From assembly GCA_963720775.1 (NCBI GenBank), contig CAVRGR010000001.1, positions 1-64,000 on the forward strand: a stretch of 64,000 nucleotides of DNA, read 5' to 3'. Below are positions 52,854-61,047 of this stretch, one piece after another. The stretch is from JAENVT01 sp963720775 (lineage in GTDB: Bacteria; Actinomycetota; Acidimicrobiia; Acidimicrobiales; Ilumatobacteraceae). The notes beneath the pieces were generated by a model that saw nothing but the letters and a program-made list of their open reading frames with translations, was not told where the DNA came from and made no database searches. A program made the position numbers and the translations under genes. Position 1 is the first letter of the stretch; every line of letters begins with the position of its first letter.

Positions 52854-53157
52854 GACGTGTGAGCTCTGTGAGGCGGCTCGACTGACGGAGTGGTTCTACG
52901 AGGACGAGTTGTGCTGGATCGCCGAGTGCGAGCAGTGCTACGTGCCGATGGTCGTTTGGAAGGAGCACGATCCGTCGCCACCTTCGGCGCTGCGCGAAAC
53001 GATGCTCGAGGTGTTGGGAACTGTGGTGTGCTCGTCGTACCGCTTCGACGGTTACTACATCGACGACAACATGCGCTCGATCCCGAACCACTACCACGCC
53101 CACGCCCGGCCGCGCGGTGGCTTCTTCGGTCACGGCATGCGCAAGACCTCGCCGTAA
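52846..53157 (+). CDS. Small CxxC/HxHxH protein at the end of the trp operon
   Basis: 103 residues. CELCEAARLTEWFYEDELCW then CEQCYVPMVVWKEHDPSPP, with two CxxC pairs, and a HIT-like signature IPNHYHAHARPRGGFFGH near the C-terminus (NHxHxHxRPR). This resembles HIT-domain nucleotide-binding proteins but is only about two thirds of their length. Starts inside trpA, so translationally coupled. Role unknown; I have not met it as a standard trp operon member. Confidence 0.6.
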   Translation: MNETCELCEAARLTEWFYEDELCWIAECEQCYVPMVVWKEHDPSPPSALRETMLEVLGTVVCSSYRFDGYYIDDNMRSIPNHYHAHARPRGGFFGHGMRKTSP

Positions 53158-53409
53158 AACGCAAGAAGCGAGCCGCCTGAGCAGCTCGCTCTGCTAGCCG
53201 GCGAACCGGCCACTATTCCGATCGGTTGGTCAGTATGGCCGAGTAATAGGTGAACGCATTTGTTGGGGTTCCTTTGTTCCGTTCGGCTGCGGCTCCGCCG
53301 AGTGCCACAAACATATCACACTCCGTGGCCGGCTGTGCAAGGATCTTGAGAGAAAATCGCTGGAATCTTTACGGCACGGTCCGTGGCGATTCGCGTCTCA
53401 GCTGATCGG
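53158..53409. terminator. Terminator hairpins and spacer before bcp
   Basis: AGCGAGC pairs with GCTCGCT around a 10-nt loop (about 53166-53189), followed by GCCGG CGAA CCGGC with a CGAA tetraloop (about 53195-53208). Both fit termination of the trp transcript. The rest of the spacer shows nothing clear. Confidence 0.55.
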
Positions 53410-53421
53410 TAGCATCAGCCC
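53410..53421 (+). promoter_or_regulatory. Leaderless promoter of bcp-fabZ
   Basis: TAGCAT (53410-53415), 6 nt before ATG 53422. Confidence 0.55.
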
Positions 53422-53874
53422 ATGCTCACGTCCGGTCAACCCGCGCCCGCATTTTCCTTGACAAACCAGAAGAACGAGGTTCAGGAACTGGCCGCGCTCC
53501 GTGGCCACAACGTGCTCGTGTACTTCTACCCGCGCGCCGACACCCCCGGGTGCACGCAGCAGGCCTGCGGTCTTCGCGACATCGCTGGGCAGGTCGGCGA
53601 CACCGTGATCCTCGGGATCAGCCCCGACAAGCCGGCGGCACTGGCCAGGTTCCGCGAGAAGTACGCGCTCAACTTCGACCTGTTGTCGGATCTCGACCAC
53701 TCCGTGGCCGAGGCCTTCGACGTGTGGAAGGAGAAGAAGAACTACGGCAAGACCTACATGGGCATCTTGCGATCGGCGTTCTTGATCGGGCCCGACGGCA
53801 AGGTGCGCAACGCCTGGTACAAGATCAGCCCGAAGGACACGCCGACGCGGCTGCTGGAGGCGCTGGGCGGATGA
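53422..53874 (+). CDS. bcp: Peroxiredoxin (Bcp/AhpC-TSA)
   Basis: 150 residues. Peroxidatic Cys in FYPRADTPGCTQQACGLRD (PxxxTPGC-Q), with resolving-type Cys five residues later, as in Bcp. Then LGISPDKPAALARFREKYAL, FDLLSDLDHSVAEAFDVW and RSAFLIGPDGKVRNAW. Thiol peroxidase of the cytoplasm. It overlaps fabZ by 4 nt. Confidence 0.92.
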   Translation: MLTSGQPAPAFSLTNQKNEVQELAALRGHNVLVYFYPRADTPGCTQQACGLRDIAGQVGDTVILGISPDKPAALARFREKYALNFDLLSDLDHSVAEAFDVWKEKKNYGKTYMGILRSAFLIGPDGKVRNAWYKISPKDTPTRLLEALGG

Positions 53875-54299
53875 CGGCCTTGCCGATCCCGGCAGATGTG
53901 CTGCCGCACCGACCGCCGTTCCTGTTCGTCGACGAGATCGTGGCTCTCGAGCCCGGTGTCAGCGCCACGGGCCAGTGGCGTTTGACCGGCGACGAATGGT
54001 TCTTTCCCGGGCACTTTCCTGGTCGGCCGACGTTGCCGGGTGTGCTGATGTGCGAGGCGATTGCTCAGGTCGGCGCGATTGCCGTGTTGACCGACCCGAG
54101 GTTCGCAGGCAAGCTGCCACTGTTCGGCGGCCTCGACGGAGCTCGCTTCCGGCGCCAGGTGGAGCCGGGCGACACGTTGGAGCTGCGGGTAGAGCTCCAG
54201 CGGATGTCGGCTCGTGCGGGCAAGGGCCGCGGCTGGGCCCTACTGCGGGGTGAGACCGCGTGCGAGTGCGAGTTGATGTTCGTGCTCGTGGACGCATAG
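53871..54299 (+). CDS. fabZ: 3-Hydroxyacyl-ACP dehydratase (FabZ-type)
   Basis: 142 residues. LPHRPPFLFVDEIVALEPG, catalytic loop FFPGHFPGRPTLPGVLMCEA with His, and QVGAIAVLT; FRRQVEPGDTLELRVELQRM closes the fold. This is the FabZ hotdog fold that dehydrates beta-hydroxyacyl-ACP. It is not in the main fab operon but linked to bcp. Another family member would be an HTD2-like form; the sequence favours FabZ. Confidence 0.85.
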   Translation: MTALPIPADVLPHRPPFLFVDEIVALEPGVSATGQWRLTGDEWFFPGHFPGRPTLPGVLMCEAIAQVGAIAVLTDPRFAGKLPLFGGLDGARFRRQVEPGDTLELRVELQRMSARAGKGRGWALLRGETACECELMFVLVDA

Positions 54300-54300
54300 C

Positions 54301-54585
54301 TCACGCCGCCGCGCGCCACAGCGGTGCGGCGACCAGGGTGCAGTGCTCGCACGGCGTTCCTCGTTCGACGAGATCGGCAGCGGCGATCAATCCGTGCCGG
54401 AAGGCGACCTCTTCGACGACATCGGGGTCGTCGCACGGCCCACCGAACCACTGATCGACGACGTCGATCAGACCGACGTGGTCGCTGCAGTCGAGCTTGG
54501 TGTGGACGAGGTTGGGTCGGTCGATGTCGAAGATGACGTATCGAGTGGGGCGTGTCGGGCGGGTCGGGGCGTGTCGCTTGGTCAT
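54301..54585 (-). CDS. Small protein of unknown function
   Basis: 94 residues from ATG 54585 (MTKRHAPTRPTRPTRYVIFD). Middle part LVHTKLDCSDHVGLIDVVDQ and DVVEEVAFRHGLIAAADLVE, C-terminal CEHC (CxxC) near residue 80. CATGAT 6 nt before the ATG could be a weak leaderless promoter. It ends opposite fabZ and lies after the desaturase gene on the same strand, 8 nt away. Not recognised. Confidence 0.5.
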   Translation of the reverse strand: MTKRHAPTRPTRPTRYVIFDIDRPNLVHTKLDCSDHVGLIDVVDQWFGGPCDDPDVVEEVAFRHGLIAAADLVERGTPCEHCTLVAAPLWRAAA

Positions 54586-54592
54586 GCCGTGA

Positions 54593-55531
54593 TCATGGCA
54601 AGGGGGTGTCACGCGGTAGTTCTGGTGGGGGATCTTCGGGGCGGGCCACCCAGGGCAACGAGTGCCACACGCTGCGATGAAATGCCAAGTAGCCGGGCGA
54701 GAGCCACGGTCCGAGGAGCTCTCCGGCAGTGAGGCGATCGACCTCTGGCAGCGATTGATGGACGACGGTCGGCAGCTGATGGTGAGCCGTGTGGAAGTTG
54801 TTGTTCCAGTACATCCAACGCACCACGCCGTTCGAGACGACAGTGCGTGTGTTCTCGGCCGCTTCGACCGTGCCGACCGTGGCACCGTAGTGCTCGGTGA
54901 CCAACACCAGTGGGACCACGACGACGAGCGCGACGAGCCAGGGTGCCAGCCACACAGCGAAGAGCAGCCCGGGGTTGGTGAAAGCGGCGAGAACGACGAA
55001 GGCGAGAACAGCCATGCACAGGACCGTGTCGGTGATCGCTGCTCGTTTCTGCGCGCTCGTACGAAGCCAAGGCGGCGGGTGCCCGGCCGCGGCTGCGAGT
55101 CCATAGCCGAAGAGCCGAACGAGGAAGGCCACGCCTCCGAGGGCGAGCAGCGGGTATTCGAGTCGGGCTCGGAACCGCAACGGCGGACCCTCCGGGTCCT
55201 CGATCGCTACCGTGTATCGGTGGTGAGAGAGATGGTACGGCCGGTAGACGCCCCAGGGCATCAACACGGCGGCTCCGGCGACTGCGCCGGTAATACGGTT
55301 GGCGACGGGTGATCGGAAGAGATGGCGGTGCGTGGTTTCGTGCACGATGGCGCCGTTGCCGAGCAGCAACCACCCCATCGCGAACCACACGGGAACGCGA
55401 ACGAACCACGGCGTTCGTACCGCCACGACGGCGAGCAGCAAGTAGAGCGCTGCCGATGCCACGAGGTGCCCTGCCGAGGCCCACGTCCGTGGCGTCGTGA
55501 GCCACTGACGTCGAGCTTCGGTGACCTCCAT
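54593..55531 (-). CDS. Fatty acid desaturase / hydroxylase-type membrane protein
   Basis: 312 residues. Three histidine boxes: HETTHRH, HLSHHRY and HTAHHQLP, embedded in four or more membrane helices (AALYLLLAVVAVRT, WFAMGWLLLGNGAIVHETTH). This is the di-iron membrane desaturase pattern (FA_desaturase), needing O2. Its ATG shares a base with the fabF stop (TGATG), so it is the last gene of the fatty acid operon and may modify acyl chains or lipids made there. Confidence 0.83.
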   Translation of the reverse strand: MEVTEARRQWLTTPRTWASAGHLVASAALYLLLAVVAVRTPWFVRVPVWFAMGWLLLGNGAIVHETTHRHLFRSPVANRITGAVAGAAVLMPWGVYRPYHLSHHRYTVAIEDPEGPPLRFRARLEYPLLALGGVAFLVRLFGYGLAAAAGHPPPWLRTSAQKRAAITDTVLCMAVLAFVVLAAFTNPGLLFAVWLAPWLVALVVVVPLVLVTEHYGATVGTVEAAENTRTVVSNGVVRWMYWNNNFHTAHHQLPTVVHQSLPEVDRLTAGELLGPWLSPGYLAFHRSVWHSLPWVARPEDPPPELPRDTPLP

Positions 55532-56712
55532 CAGGCGGGGCCGATGATGATGCTTCCGTTGTGTCCGCCGAAACCGAGGCTGTTGGAGATCGACGGCGCC
55601 GGTGTCCACGGGCGAGAGGATCCGACGACGAGATCGATCGTGAATTCGGGGTCGACGGTTGTCGTGCCGGCTGTCGGTGGGATCGACCGCTGGTCGATCG
55701 CCAACAGCATGGCGACTGCCTCGAGCGCTCCAGCAGCGCCGAGTGCGTGCCCGGTGACTCCCTTGGTCGAGCTGACAGCGACGCCCAGTGGACCGAACAC
55801 CTCGGTGACGGCTGCGGCCTCGGCGGCGTCGTTCAACGGCGTGGATGTGCCGTGGGCGTTGACATGGCCGATGTCGCTTGGTTGCAGGCCGGCGTCGGCA
55901 AGTGCCAGGCGCATGCACTCGATGGCACCTACGCCGCCTGGCGACGGCGCCGTGATGTGGTGAGCGTCGGCGTTGCTTCCTGCTCCCAACATCTCGCCGT
56001 AGATGGTGGCGCCACGAGCCTCGGCGATCGACCACTCTTCAAGGATCAGCACGCCGGCCCCCTCGCCGAGCACGAAGCCATCGCGGTCGACGTCGAACGG
56101 ACGGCTCGAGCCCGACGTCGACAGCGCTGTCATGTTGCCGAAGCTGGCGACACCGATCGCGCATCCCGCCGACTCGGCGCCACCGGTGACGGCGGCGTCA
56201 CACATGCCCCACGAGATCAAGCGTGCGGCATATCCGATGGCGTGCGTCGACGCCGCGCAAGCAGTGCAGATGGTTTCGTTGGGGCCGCGGAGGCCGTAGC
56301 GCATGGAGATCGCCGCGCCCGGCGCGTTCGGCATCATCATCGGCACGAGGAAGGGCGAAACTCTGCGCTCGCCCTTGGTGAGCAGAACCTCGATCTGGTC
56401 CTGCGTCGATCGGAGGCCGCCCACACCGGTCGCAAAGATCGTGGCGAACCGATCGGAGTTGACCGTGGGATGGCCGGCGTGTTCGAAGGCCTCCGCTGCA
56501 GCGGCCACGGCGAACTGCTCGACGCGGTCGGCGCGTCGGGCTTCTTTGGGATTGTCGAAGTAAGGGGTCGGATCCCAGTCGGCGATCTCGATGCTCTTGT
56601 GACCGGTGATGCCCGGTCCGTTGAGGCCTTCCCAGAACGCCTTCTTGCCGATTCCGCACGGTGCGACGACTCCGTAGCCGGTGATGGCTACGCGCCGCCC
56701 CGCACCTTTCAT
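55531..56712 (-). CDS. fabF: 3-Oxoacyl-ACP synthase II
   Basis: 393 residues. Active site Cys in ICTACAASTHAIGYAARLIS, His in HVNAHGTSTPLNDAAEAAAV and His in TKGVTGHALGAAGALEAVAM, plus NSLGFGGHNGSIII. Condensing enzyme KAS II/FabF that elongates acyl-ACP. Coupled to acpP by a TGATG overlap and followed by the desaturase. Confidence 0.93.
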   Translation of the reverse strand: MKGAGRRVAITGYGVVAPCGIGKKAFWEGLNGPGITGHKSIEIADWDPTPYFDNPKEARRADRVEQFAVAAAAEAFEHAGHPTVNSDRFATIFATGVGGLRSTQDQIEVLLTKGERRVSPFLVPMMMPNAPGAAISMRYGLRGPNETICTACAASTHAIGYAARLISWGMCDAAVTGGAESAGCAIGVASFGNMTALSTSGSSRPFDVDRDGFVLGEGAGVLILEEWSIAEARGATIYGEMLGAGSNADAHHITAPSPGGVGAIECMRLALADAGLQPSDIGHVNAHGTSTPLNDAAEAAAVTEVFGPLGVAVSSTKGVTGHALGAAGALEAVAMLLAIDQRSIPPTAGTTTVDPEFTIDLVVGSSRPWTPAPSISNSLGFGGHNGSIIIGPA

Positions 56713-56948
56713 CAGAGCTTGCCGACGACCAGGTCGTAGGCCTGGCCGACAGTTTCGATGCCCTCGAGATCTTCTTCGGGGACTTCCACGTCGAACTCCT
56801 CCTCCAGTGCCATCACCAGCTCGACGAGGTCGAGGCTGTCGGCATCGAGATCGTCGCCGAACTTTGCTTCTGGTACGACCTGGTCTTCCGATACCGAGAG
56901 CACCTCGACGGCGCATTTGCGGAAGCGGGCGAACATTGCTTGATCCAC
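56712..56948 (-). CDS. acpP: Acyl carrier protein
   Basis: 78 residues. MDQAMFARFRKCAVEVLSV, phosphopantetheine site DDLDADSLDLVELVMALEEE (DSL Ser), C-terminal VEVPEEDLEGIETVGQAYDL. Acidic four-helix carrier for fatty acid synthesis. Lies between fabG and fabF; gap to fabG about 67 bp. Confidence 0.95.
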   Translation of the reverse strand: MDQAMFARFRKCAVEVLSVSEDQVVPEAKFGDDLDADSLDLVELVMALEEEFDVEVPEEDLEGIETVGQAYDLVVGKL

Positions 56949-57015
56949 GACTATCTCCTTGTGTTCGTGATGCGGACGATGTTAGTGACTGTGCCGTAGG
57001 GAATGGCTGAGGCTG

Positions 57016-57720
57016 TCAGTGACCCATGCCCAATCCGCCATCGACGGGTATCACGGAACCCGTGATGTAGGCGGCGTCTGCCGAAGCGAGAAAGGTGACG
57101 ACACCGGCGATCTCGTCGGCGCAGGCCATGCGTCCCAAGGGGACGGCGGCGGTGAGCTCTGCCAGGCGCTTGTCGCCCAGGGCCGCCGTCATGTCGGTGG
57201 CCACGGGCCCGGGAGCGACCACGTTCACGGTGATGCTGCGCGACCCCAACTCGCGGGCCAACGATCGGGCGAGTCCGACAAGGCCCGCCTTGGATGCCGC
57301 GTAGTTCGCCTGGCCGGCCGACCCGAGCAGGCCGACGACCGACGACATGAAGATGATCCGGCCGGCGCGAGCGCGGAGCATGCCCTGAGTGGCCCGTTTG
57401 GCGACTCGGTACGCAGCCGTGAGGTTGGCGTCGACCACCGATGCAAAATCGTTCTCGCTCATCCGCAGCAGCAGTCCGTCTTTGGTGATGCCGGCGTTGG
57501 ATACGAGAACTTCGACCGGGCCGAACTCGGCCTCGACGGAGGCGAACGCCGCGTCGACGGACTCTGCTGACGTGACGTCGCACGCAACGCCGAAGAACCC
57601 GTCGGGCGGGGGAGACGAGTGGTAGGTGACGGCAACGCGGTCGCCGAGCGCACTGAACCGCTGCGCGCAAGCCAGCCCGATACCGCGCGATCCGCCGGTT
57701 ATGAGAACAACTCGGCTCAC
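57016..57720 (-). CDS. fabG: 3-Oxoacyl-ACP reductase
   Basis: 234 residues from GTG 57720. ITGGSRGIGLACAQRFSALG, VSNAGITKDGLLLRM, catalytic FMSSVVGLLGSAGQANYAAS with Ser/Tyr/Lys, VAPGPVATDM, AYITGSVIPVDGGLGMGH. NADPH-dependent reductase of the elongation cycle. GTG overlaps the fabH stop by 4 nt. Confidence 0.93.
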   Translation of the reverse strand: MSRVVLITGGSRGIGLACAQRFSALGDRVAVTYHSSPPPDGFFGVACDVTSAESVDAAFASVEAEFGPVEVLVSNAGITKDGLLLRMSENDFASVVDANLTAAYRVAKRATQGMLRARAGRIIFMSSVVGLLGSAGQANYAASKAGLVGLARSLARELGSRSITVNVVAPGPVATDMTAALGDKRLAELTAAVPLGRMACADEIAGVVTFLASADAAYITGSVIPVDGGLGMGH

Positions 57721-58685
57721 GCAGGCCCGCCGGCGGGCGCGCCGCCTCCCCATCGCAGCACAGCGCTGGCCGCCGTCATACCACCGCCGAAGCCGACGAG
57801 CAGCAGAAGATCGCCTTCTTTCACTCGACCGTTGTCGAGCGCATCGGCGAGCGCGAGCGGAACCGATGCCGACGACGTGTTGCCCGTGCGTTCGAGCACG
57901 CTCACCGAACGTTCGATGGGAATGCCCAAGCGCTCGCAGGCCGCCTGGATGATGCGAATGTTGGCCTGATGCGGCACGACGAGCGAGATGTCGTCGGCGG
58001 TCAGCCCAGCGTGATCGAGCGACTTTGTGGCCGAGTCGACCATGATCCGGACTGCGCGACGGAAGACCTCCTTGCCTTCCATGTTGATGTAACCACCGAT
58101 ATCGGCCCACAGCAGCCGGCCGAGTGAACCGTCGGCGTCGAGATCCCAGGCCAGCAACTGGCCAGGTCCCTCGACCGCCTCGAGCACGACGGCGCCGGAA
58201 CCATCGCCGAACAGCACGGCAGTGTTGCGGTCCTCCCAGTCGGTGATGCGCGACAGCGAATCGGTACCGATCAGCAGGACCTTGCGGGCTCCCATGGCGA
58301 TCAGACCGTGGGCGTTGACGAGGCCGTAGACGAATCCCGAACATGCGGCATTGATGTCGAAGGCGCCGCAACGCAGGCCGAGCTCGTTCTGCACCGACGC
58401 GGCATTGCCCCATTGGATGTCGGGTGTGGTCGTTGCCAGTACCAGCGCGTCGATCTCGCTCAGCTCGACCCCCGACATGTCGAGCGCCGCCCTGCCCGAT
58501 TCGATCGACAGGCCGATCGTGGTGCCGCCGACGTGGCGCTCGCGGATACCGGAACGCTCGACGATCCACTTGTCGGACGTGTCCACCATCTGCTCGAGAT
58601 CGTGGTTGGTGAGCACCTTGGGCGGGAGCGCTGTACCCCAACCTGTGATCACGGCACCTCGTACTGCGGAAGGTAGTGCTGGCAT
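57717..58685 (-). CDS. fabH: 3-Oxoacyl-ACP synthase III
   Basis: 322 residues. ITGWGTALPPKVLTNHDLEQ, catalytic Cys in AFDINAACSGFVYGLVNAHG, His in VVPHQANIRIIQAACERLGI and Asn in RTGNTSSASVPLALADALDN, GDLLLLVGFGGGMTAASAVL. Starts fatty acid chains from an acyl-CoA. One base separates it from the fabD stop. Confidence 0.95.
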   Translation of the reverse strand: MPALPSAVRGAVITGWGTALPPKVLTNHDLEQMVDTSDKWIVERSGIRERHVGGTTIGLSIESGRAALDMSGVELSEIDALVLATTTPDIQWGNAASVQNELGLRCGAFDINAACSGFVYGLVNAHGLIAMGARKVLLIGTDSLSRITDWEDRNTAVLFGDGSGAVVLEAVEGPGQLLAWDLDADGSLGRLLWADIGGYINMEGKEVFRRAVRIMVDSATKSLDHAGLTADDISLVVPHQANIRIIQAACERLGIPIERSVSVLERTGNTSSASVPLALADALDNGRVKEGDLLLLVGFGGGMTAASAVLRWGGGAPAGGPA

Positions 58686-58686
58686 G

Positions 58687-59862
58687 TCAATCAGTCCTCA
58701 ACCATGCGATGGGTTGTCTCATTGTGACGCGCTCTCCGCCGAGCGCGATGTAACTCTGCAATACGCCTGCAAACGGTGATCGTACTTCCGACTCACCCAC
58801 ATGACCGAGTACCGAGCCGACGGTGAGCATCGTGCCGTCGGAGAGATCGGCGATCGGGGTGAACACGCCGGCCGCTGGACTGACGACGAGTCGCTCATGG
58901 GCGAACAGGTGCTCACCTTCGAGTTGGACGCCGCCGCGTGACGAACCGGCGTTGACCCACTCGAGCAACTTCTCGAGATCCTCCGGTGTGGATACTGCAA
59001 TGGTGCGGGCCGACTCGACGGTGCGCTTGGCCATGCCGGTCAACACTCCACCGGGCCCCAACTCGACGAATTCTGTGACACCGAACTCTTCGAGGGCCAG
59101 CAGGCAATGCTTCCACCGCACCGGGCTGCTGAGTTGCGCCGACAGCAGGCTCGACCAGTCGGCGCCGGCGTTGTGGGCGAGGGCATCGACATTGGATATG
59201 ACCGGCACCTCGGTGTCGCGCGGGTCGGCTTCGGCGATGGCTTTGCGCAACCGGTCGCGTGCGGGGCTCATGAACGGTGTGTGGAACGCACCCGAGACCG
59301 GCAGCGGGATGACCTTCTTGGCGCCGAGTTGCTTGGCGACGAAACCGGCGGCGGCCACACCCTCTTTCGATCCGGCGATCACGATCTGACCCGGAGCGTT
59401 GAAGTTGGCGACCCACACGTCGTTGTCGGCGCGCCGGCAGGCGATCTCGACTTCGTCGTCGTCGAGGCCGAGCACCGCGGCCATCGTGCCCGGGTTCTCG
59501 ATACCCGCTTGATGCATCGCTTCGGCGCGTTCGCACACGAGACGCACGCCCTCGTCGAAGCCGAGTGCGCCCGTTGCCGTCAATGCTGTGTATTCGCCGA
59601 GGCTGTGCCCAGCGCAGAAGCTCGGTTCGAGGCCGAGCCGCTCGGCTGCGTCGAGGACCATCAGGCTCGAGACGAACGTCGTCAGCTGGGCATGACGTGT
59701 GTCCTTCAGATCCTCTGCATCGGCGTCGAGCAACAGGTGCGCCACGTCACGCTCGGCGATCTCGGAAGCCTCGTCGACGAGCTCCCAGCTCTCGTGGTCG
59801 ACCCAGGGCCTGCCCATACCCGGTCGTTGTGATCCCTGGCCAGGGAACGTGAAGGCAAGCAT
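58687..59862 (-). CDS. fabD: Malonyl-CoA:ACP transacylase with C-terminal lipoyl-like domain
   Basis: About 391 residues from ATG 59862 (MLAFTFPGQGSQRPGMGRP). Catalytic Ser in SFCAGHSLGEYTALTATGAL, His in LPVSGAFHTPFM, and Asn/Gln in GQIVIAG. The normal protein is about 310 residues; here about 75 residues follow: LVVSPAAGVFTPIADLSDGT, then GSVLGHVGESEVRSPFAGVL and GGERVTMRQPIAWL. This is the repeat pattern of a biotinyl/lipoyl-like fold, but the modified-Lys MKM/DK motif is absent. TAACGT lies 9 nt before the ATG. Confidence 0.88.
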   Translation of the reverse strand: MLAFTFPGQGSQRPGMGRPWVDHESWELVDEASEIAERDVAHLLLDADAEDLKDTRHAQLTTFVSSLMVLDAAERLGLEPSFCAGHSLGEYTALTATGALGFDEGVRLVCERAEAMHQAGIENPGTMAAVLGLDDDEVEIACRRADNDVWVANFNAPGQIVIAGSKEGVAAAGFVAKQLGAKKVIPLPVSGAFHTPFMSPARDRLRKAIAEADPRDTEVPVISNVDALAHNAGADWSSLLSAQLSSPVRWKHCLLALEEFGVTEFVELGPGGVLTGMAKRTVESARTIAVSTPEDLEKLLEWVNAGSSRGGVQLEGEHLFAHERLVVSPAAGVFTPIADLSDGTMLTVGSVLGHVGESEVRSPFAGVLQSYIALGGERVTMRQPIAWLRTD

Positions 59863-59943
59863 GATCCACACACGTTAGACCGTTTGCAGAACGGTCGATT
59901 TGCTACCGCTCGGTAACGGCCGTGACGTGCCGGGGTTCGGCCG

Positions 59944-59949
59944 CTACGC
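59944..59949 (+). promoter_or_regulatory. -10 box of the tRNA-Leu gene
   Basis: TACGCT 14 nt before the first base of the tRNA; fits the TANNNT box used by other genes here. Confidence 0.4.
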
Positions 59950-59963
59950 TCTCGGCGTCACTC

Positions 59964-60049
59964 GCCCGAGTGGCGGAATGGCAGACGCGACGGACTCAAA
60001 ATCCGTTGTCCGAAAGGGCGTGTGGGTTCGAGTCCCACCTCGGGCACCA
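59964..60049 (+). tRNA. tRNA-Leu (CAA)
   Basis: Acceptor stem GCCCGAG/CTCGGGC (59964-59970 with 60039-60045), anticodon stem ACGGA/TCCGT around CTCAAAA giving anticodon CAA, a long class II variable arm, T arm GTGGG TTCGAGT CCCAC, and a genomically encoded CCA (60047-60049). Decodes UUG. Confidence 0.92.
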
Positions 60050-60273
60050 GTCCCTGGACCTCAGTCCAACTCGTAGACGAGGACGATACCTTCGCTCCAG
60101 TGGGTTGACGGTCGATCATGCGTCATCGCCATTCGTCGAACACTGCTCGCCAGCAGCAGCCGAGCGAGTGGAATCTGATGGGCGGGGTTCGGCGCGTCTG
60201 ATCGTGTGGTACCGTGGCCGCCGTCGCCCTTGGGAGCCTTAGCGGGCTTTGGACGTAACTCTGGGGAGAGAAC

Positions 60274-60309
60274 ATGCACGCACTGACGCTCGCGCAGGGT
60301 GGGCGGTAG
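60274..60309 (+). other. Short in-frame ORF ahead of the next gene
   Basis: ATG 60274 with GGGGAG 5 nt upstream begins MHALTLAQGGR and ends with TAG (60307-60309). It is in the same frame as the gene at 60316 and is separated from it only by the TAG and two codons. It could be a leader, or the true start of the gene with a mutated or misread codon. Confidence 0.4.
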
Positions 60310-60315
60310 AAGACG

Positions 60316-61047
60316 GTGGGCGACGACAACGAGGCAGCAGCGGCCGCGTTGCCGGTGCCGGGCCCGGAGGCCATTGCCGGCGCGTTCGTGTTCTCGACGG
60401 CGCTGCGGCGGGCCGACATCGACCAGCAAACCCAGCAGCGCCTGCTCAAAGCACTCGCCGACACACTGCCCCTCCAGCCCCTTCGACCTGGTATCGCGGG
60501 CAACGACCGCACCGTCACGCCCGACACGCTGAAGGTCTTGCTCCCGAGCGCGGCCGTCGTCGCCGCCGGCCTGGATCCGGCGACGATCGTCCGGCCGCCG
60601 CCCCCGGTGCTGTGGACCGATGGCGCCAACCAGCTCGTCGTCCGCGTGGGTGAGGTGCGTGCGGATCTGATCCTCGGCGCCATCGTCCTGACCATCCCGG
60701 TGGCCTGCGATCAAACCGGACCCGTCGACTGCACCGTCACGTTCGTGACCGGCACCCCCGACCGCCCCGCCGGCGGCATCACCACGACCGAGGATCACCC
60801 GCGCGGACCGGCCGAGGTGGTGGAGAACTGGGCCGAGCCGTTGATCGCCTTCGCATGGCACACGCTCCTCATCGCCATCGACTCGATCAGCAGCGCGCTG
60901 GGTGGTGACCTGTCGGGCCAGAAGCTTGTGACTGCCGCTTTGTCGGTCACCAATGATGGCGTCACGGTCACGCCGATGGGCCGGCACACGTTCATGACCG
61001 GCGCGCTCGCCGCCGGCCAATCGCCCGCCGGAGGACCGACCGGATGA
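60316..61047 (+). CDS. Protein of unknown function, first gene of the edge module
   Basis: 243 residues from GTG 60316. N-terminal helix-rich part (AIAGAFVFSTALRRADIDQQ, QRLLKALADTLPLQPLRPGI), central beta-rich LWTDGANQLVVRVGEVRADL and AIVLTIPVACDQTGPVDCTV with two Cys 7 residues apart, and a second helical part FAWHTLLIAIDSISSALGGD. No signal peptide or membrane helix of usual length. Stop overlaps the ATG of the next gene by 4 nt, so the two are coexpressed. Family not recognised. Confidence 0.55.
   Translation: MGDDNEAAAAALPVPGPEAIAGAFVFSTALRRADIDQQTQQRLLKALADTLPLQPLRPGIAGNDRTVTPDTLKVLLPSAAVVAAGLDPATIVRPPPPVLWTDGANQLVVRVGEVRADLILGAIVLTIPVACDQTGPVDCTVTFVTGTPDRPAGGITTTEDHPRGPAEVVENWAEPLIAFAWHTLLIAIDSISSALGGDLSGQKLVTAALSVTNDGVTVTPMGRHTFMTGALAAGQSPAGGPTG

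Noticed and set aside
57721..58641. Long extension of the fabG frame upstream of GTG 57720
   Set aside because: It runs through fabH in another frame; FabG is complete from the GTG that overlaps the fabH stop.
60050..60273. Possible att site after the tRNA-Leu
   Set aside because: No repeat of the tRNA 3' end and no integrase are visible within the window; suspicion only, noted in the edge-module finding.
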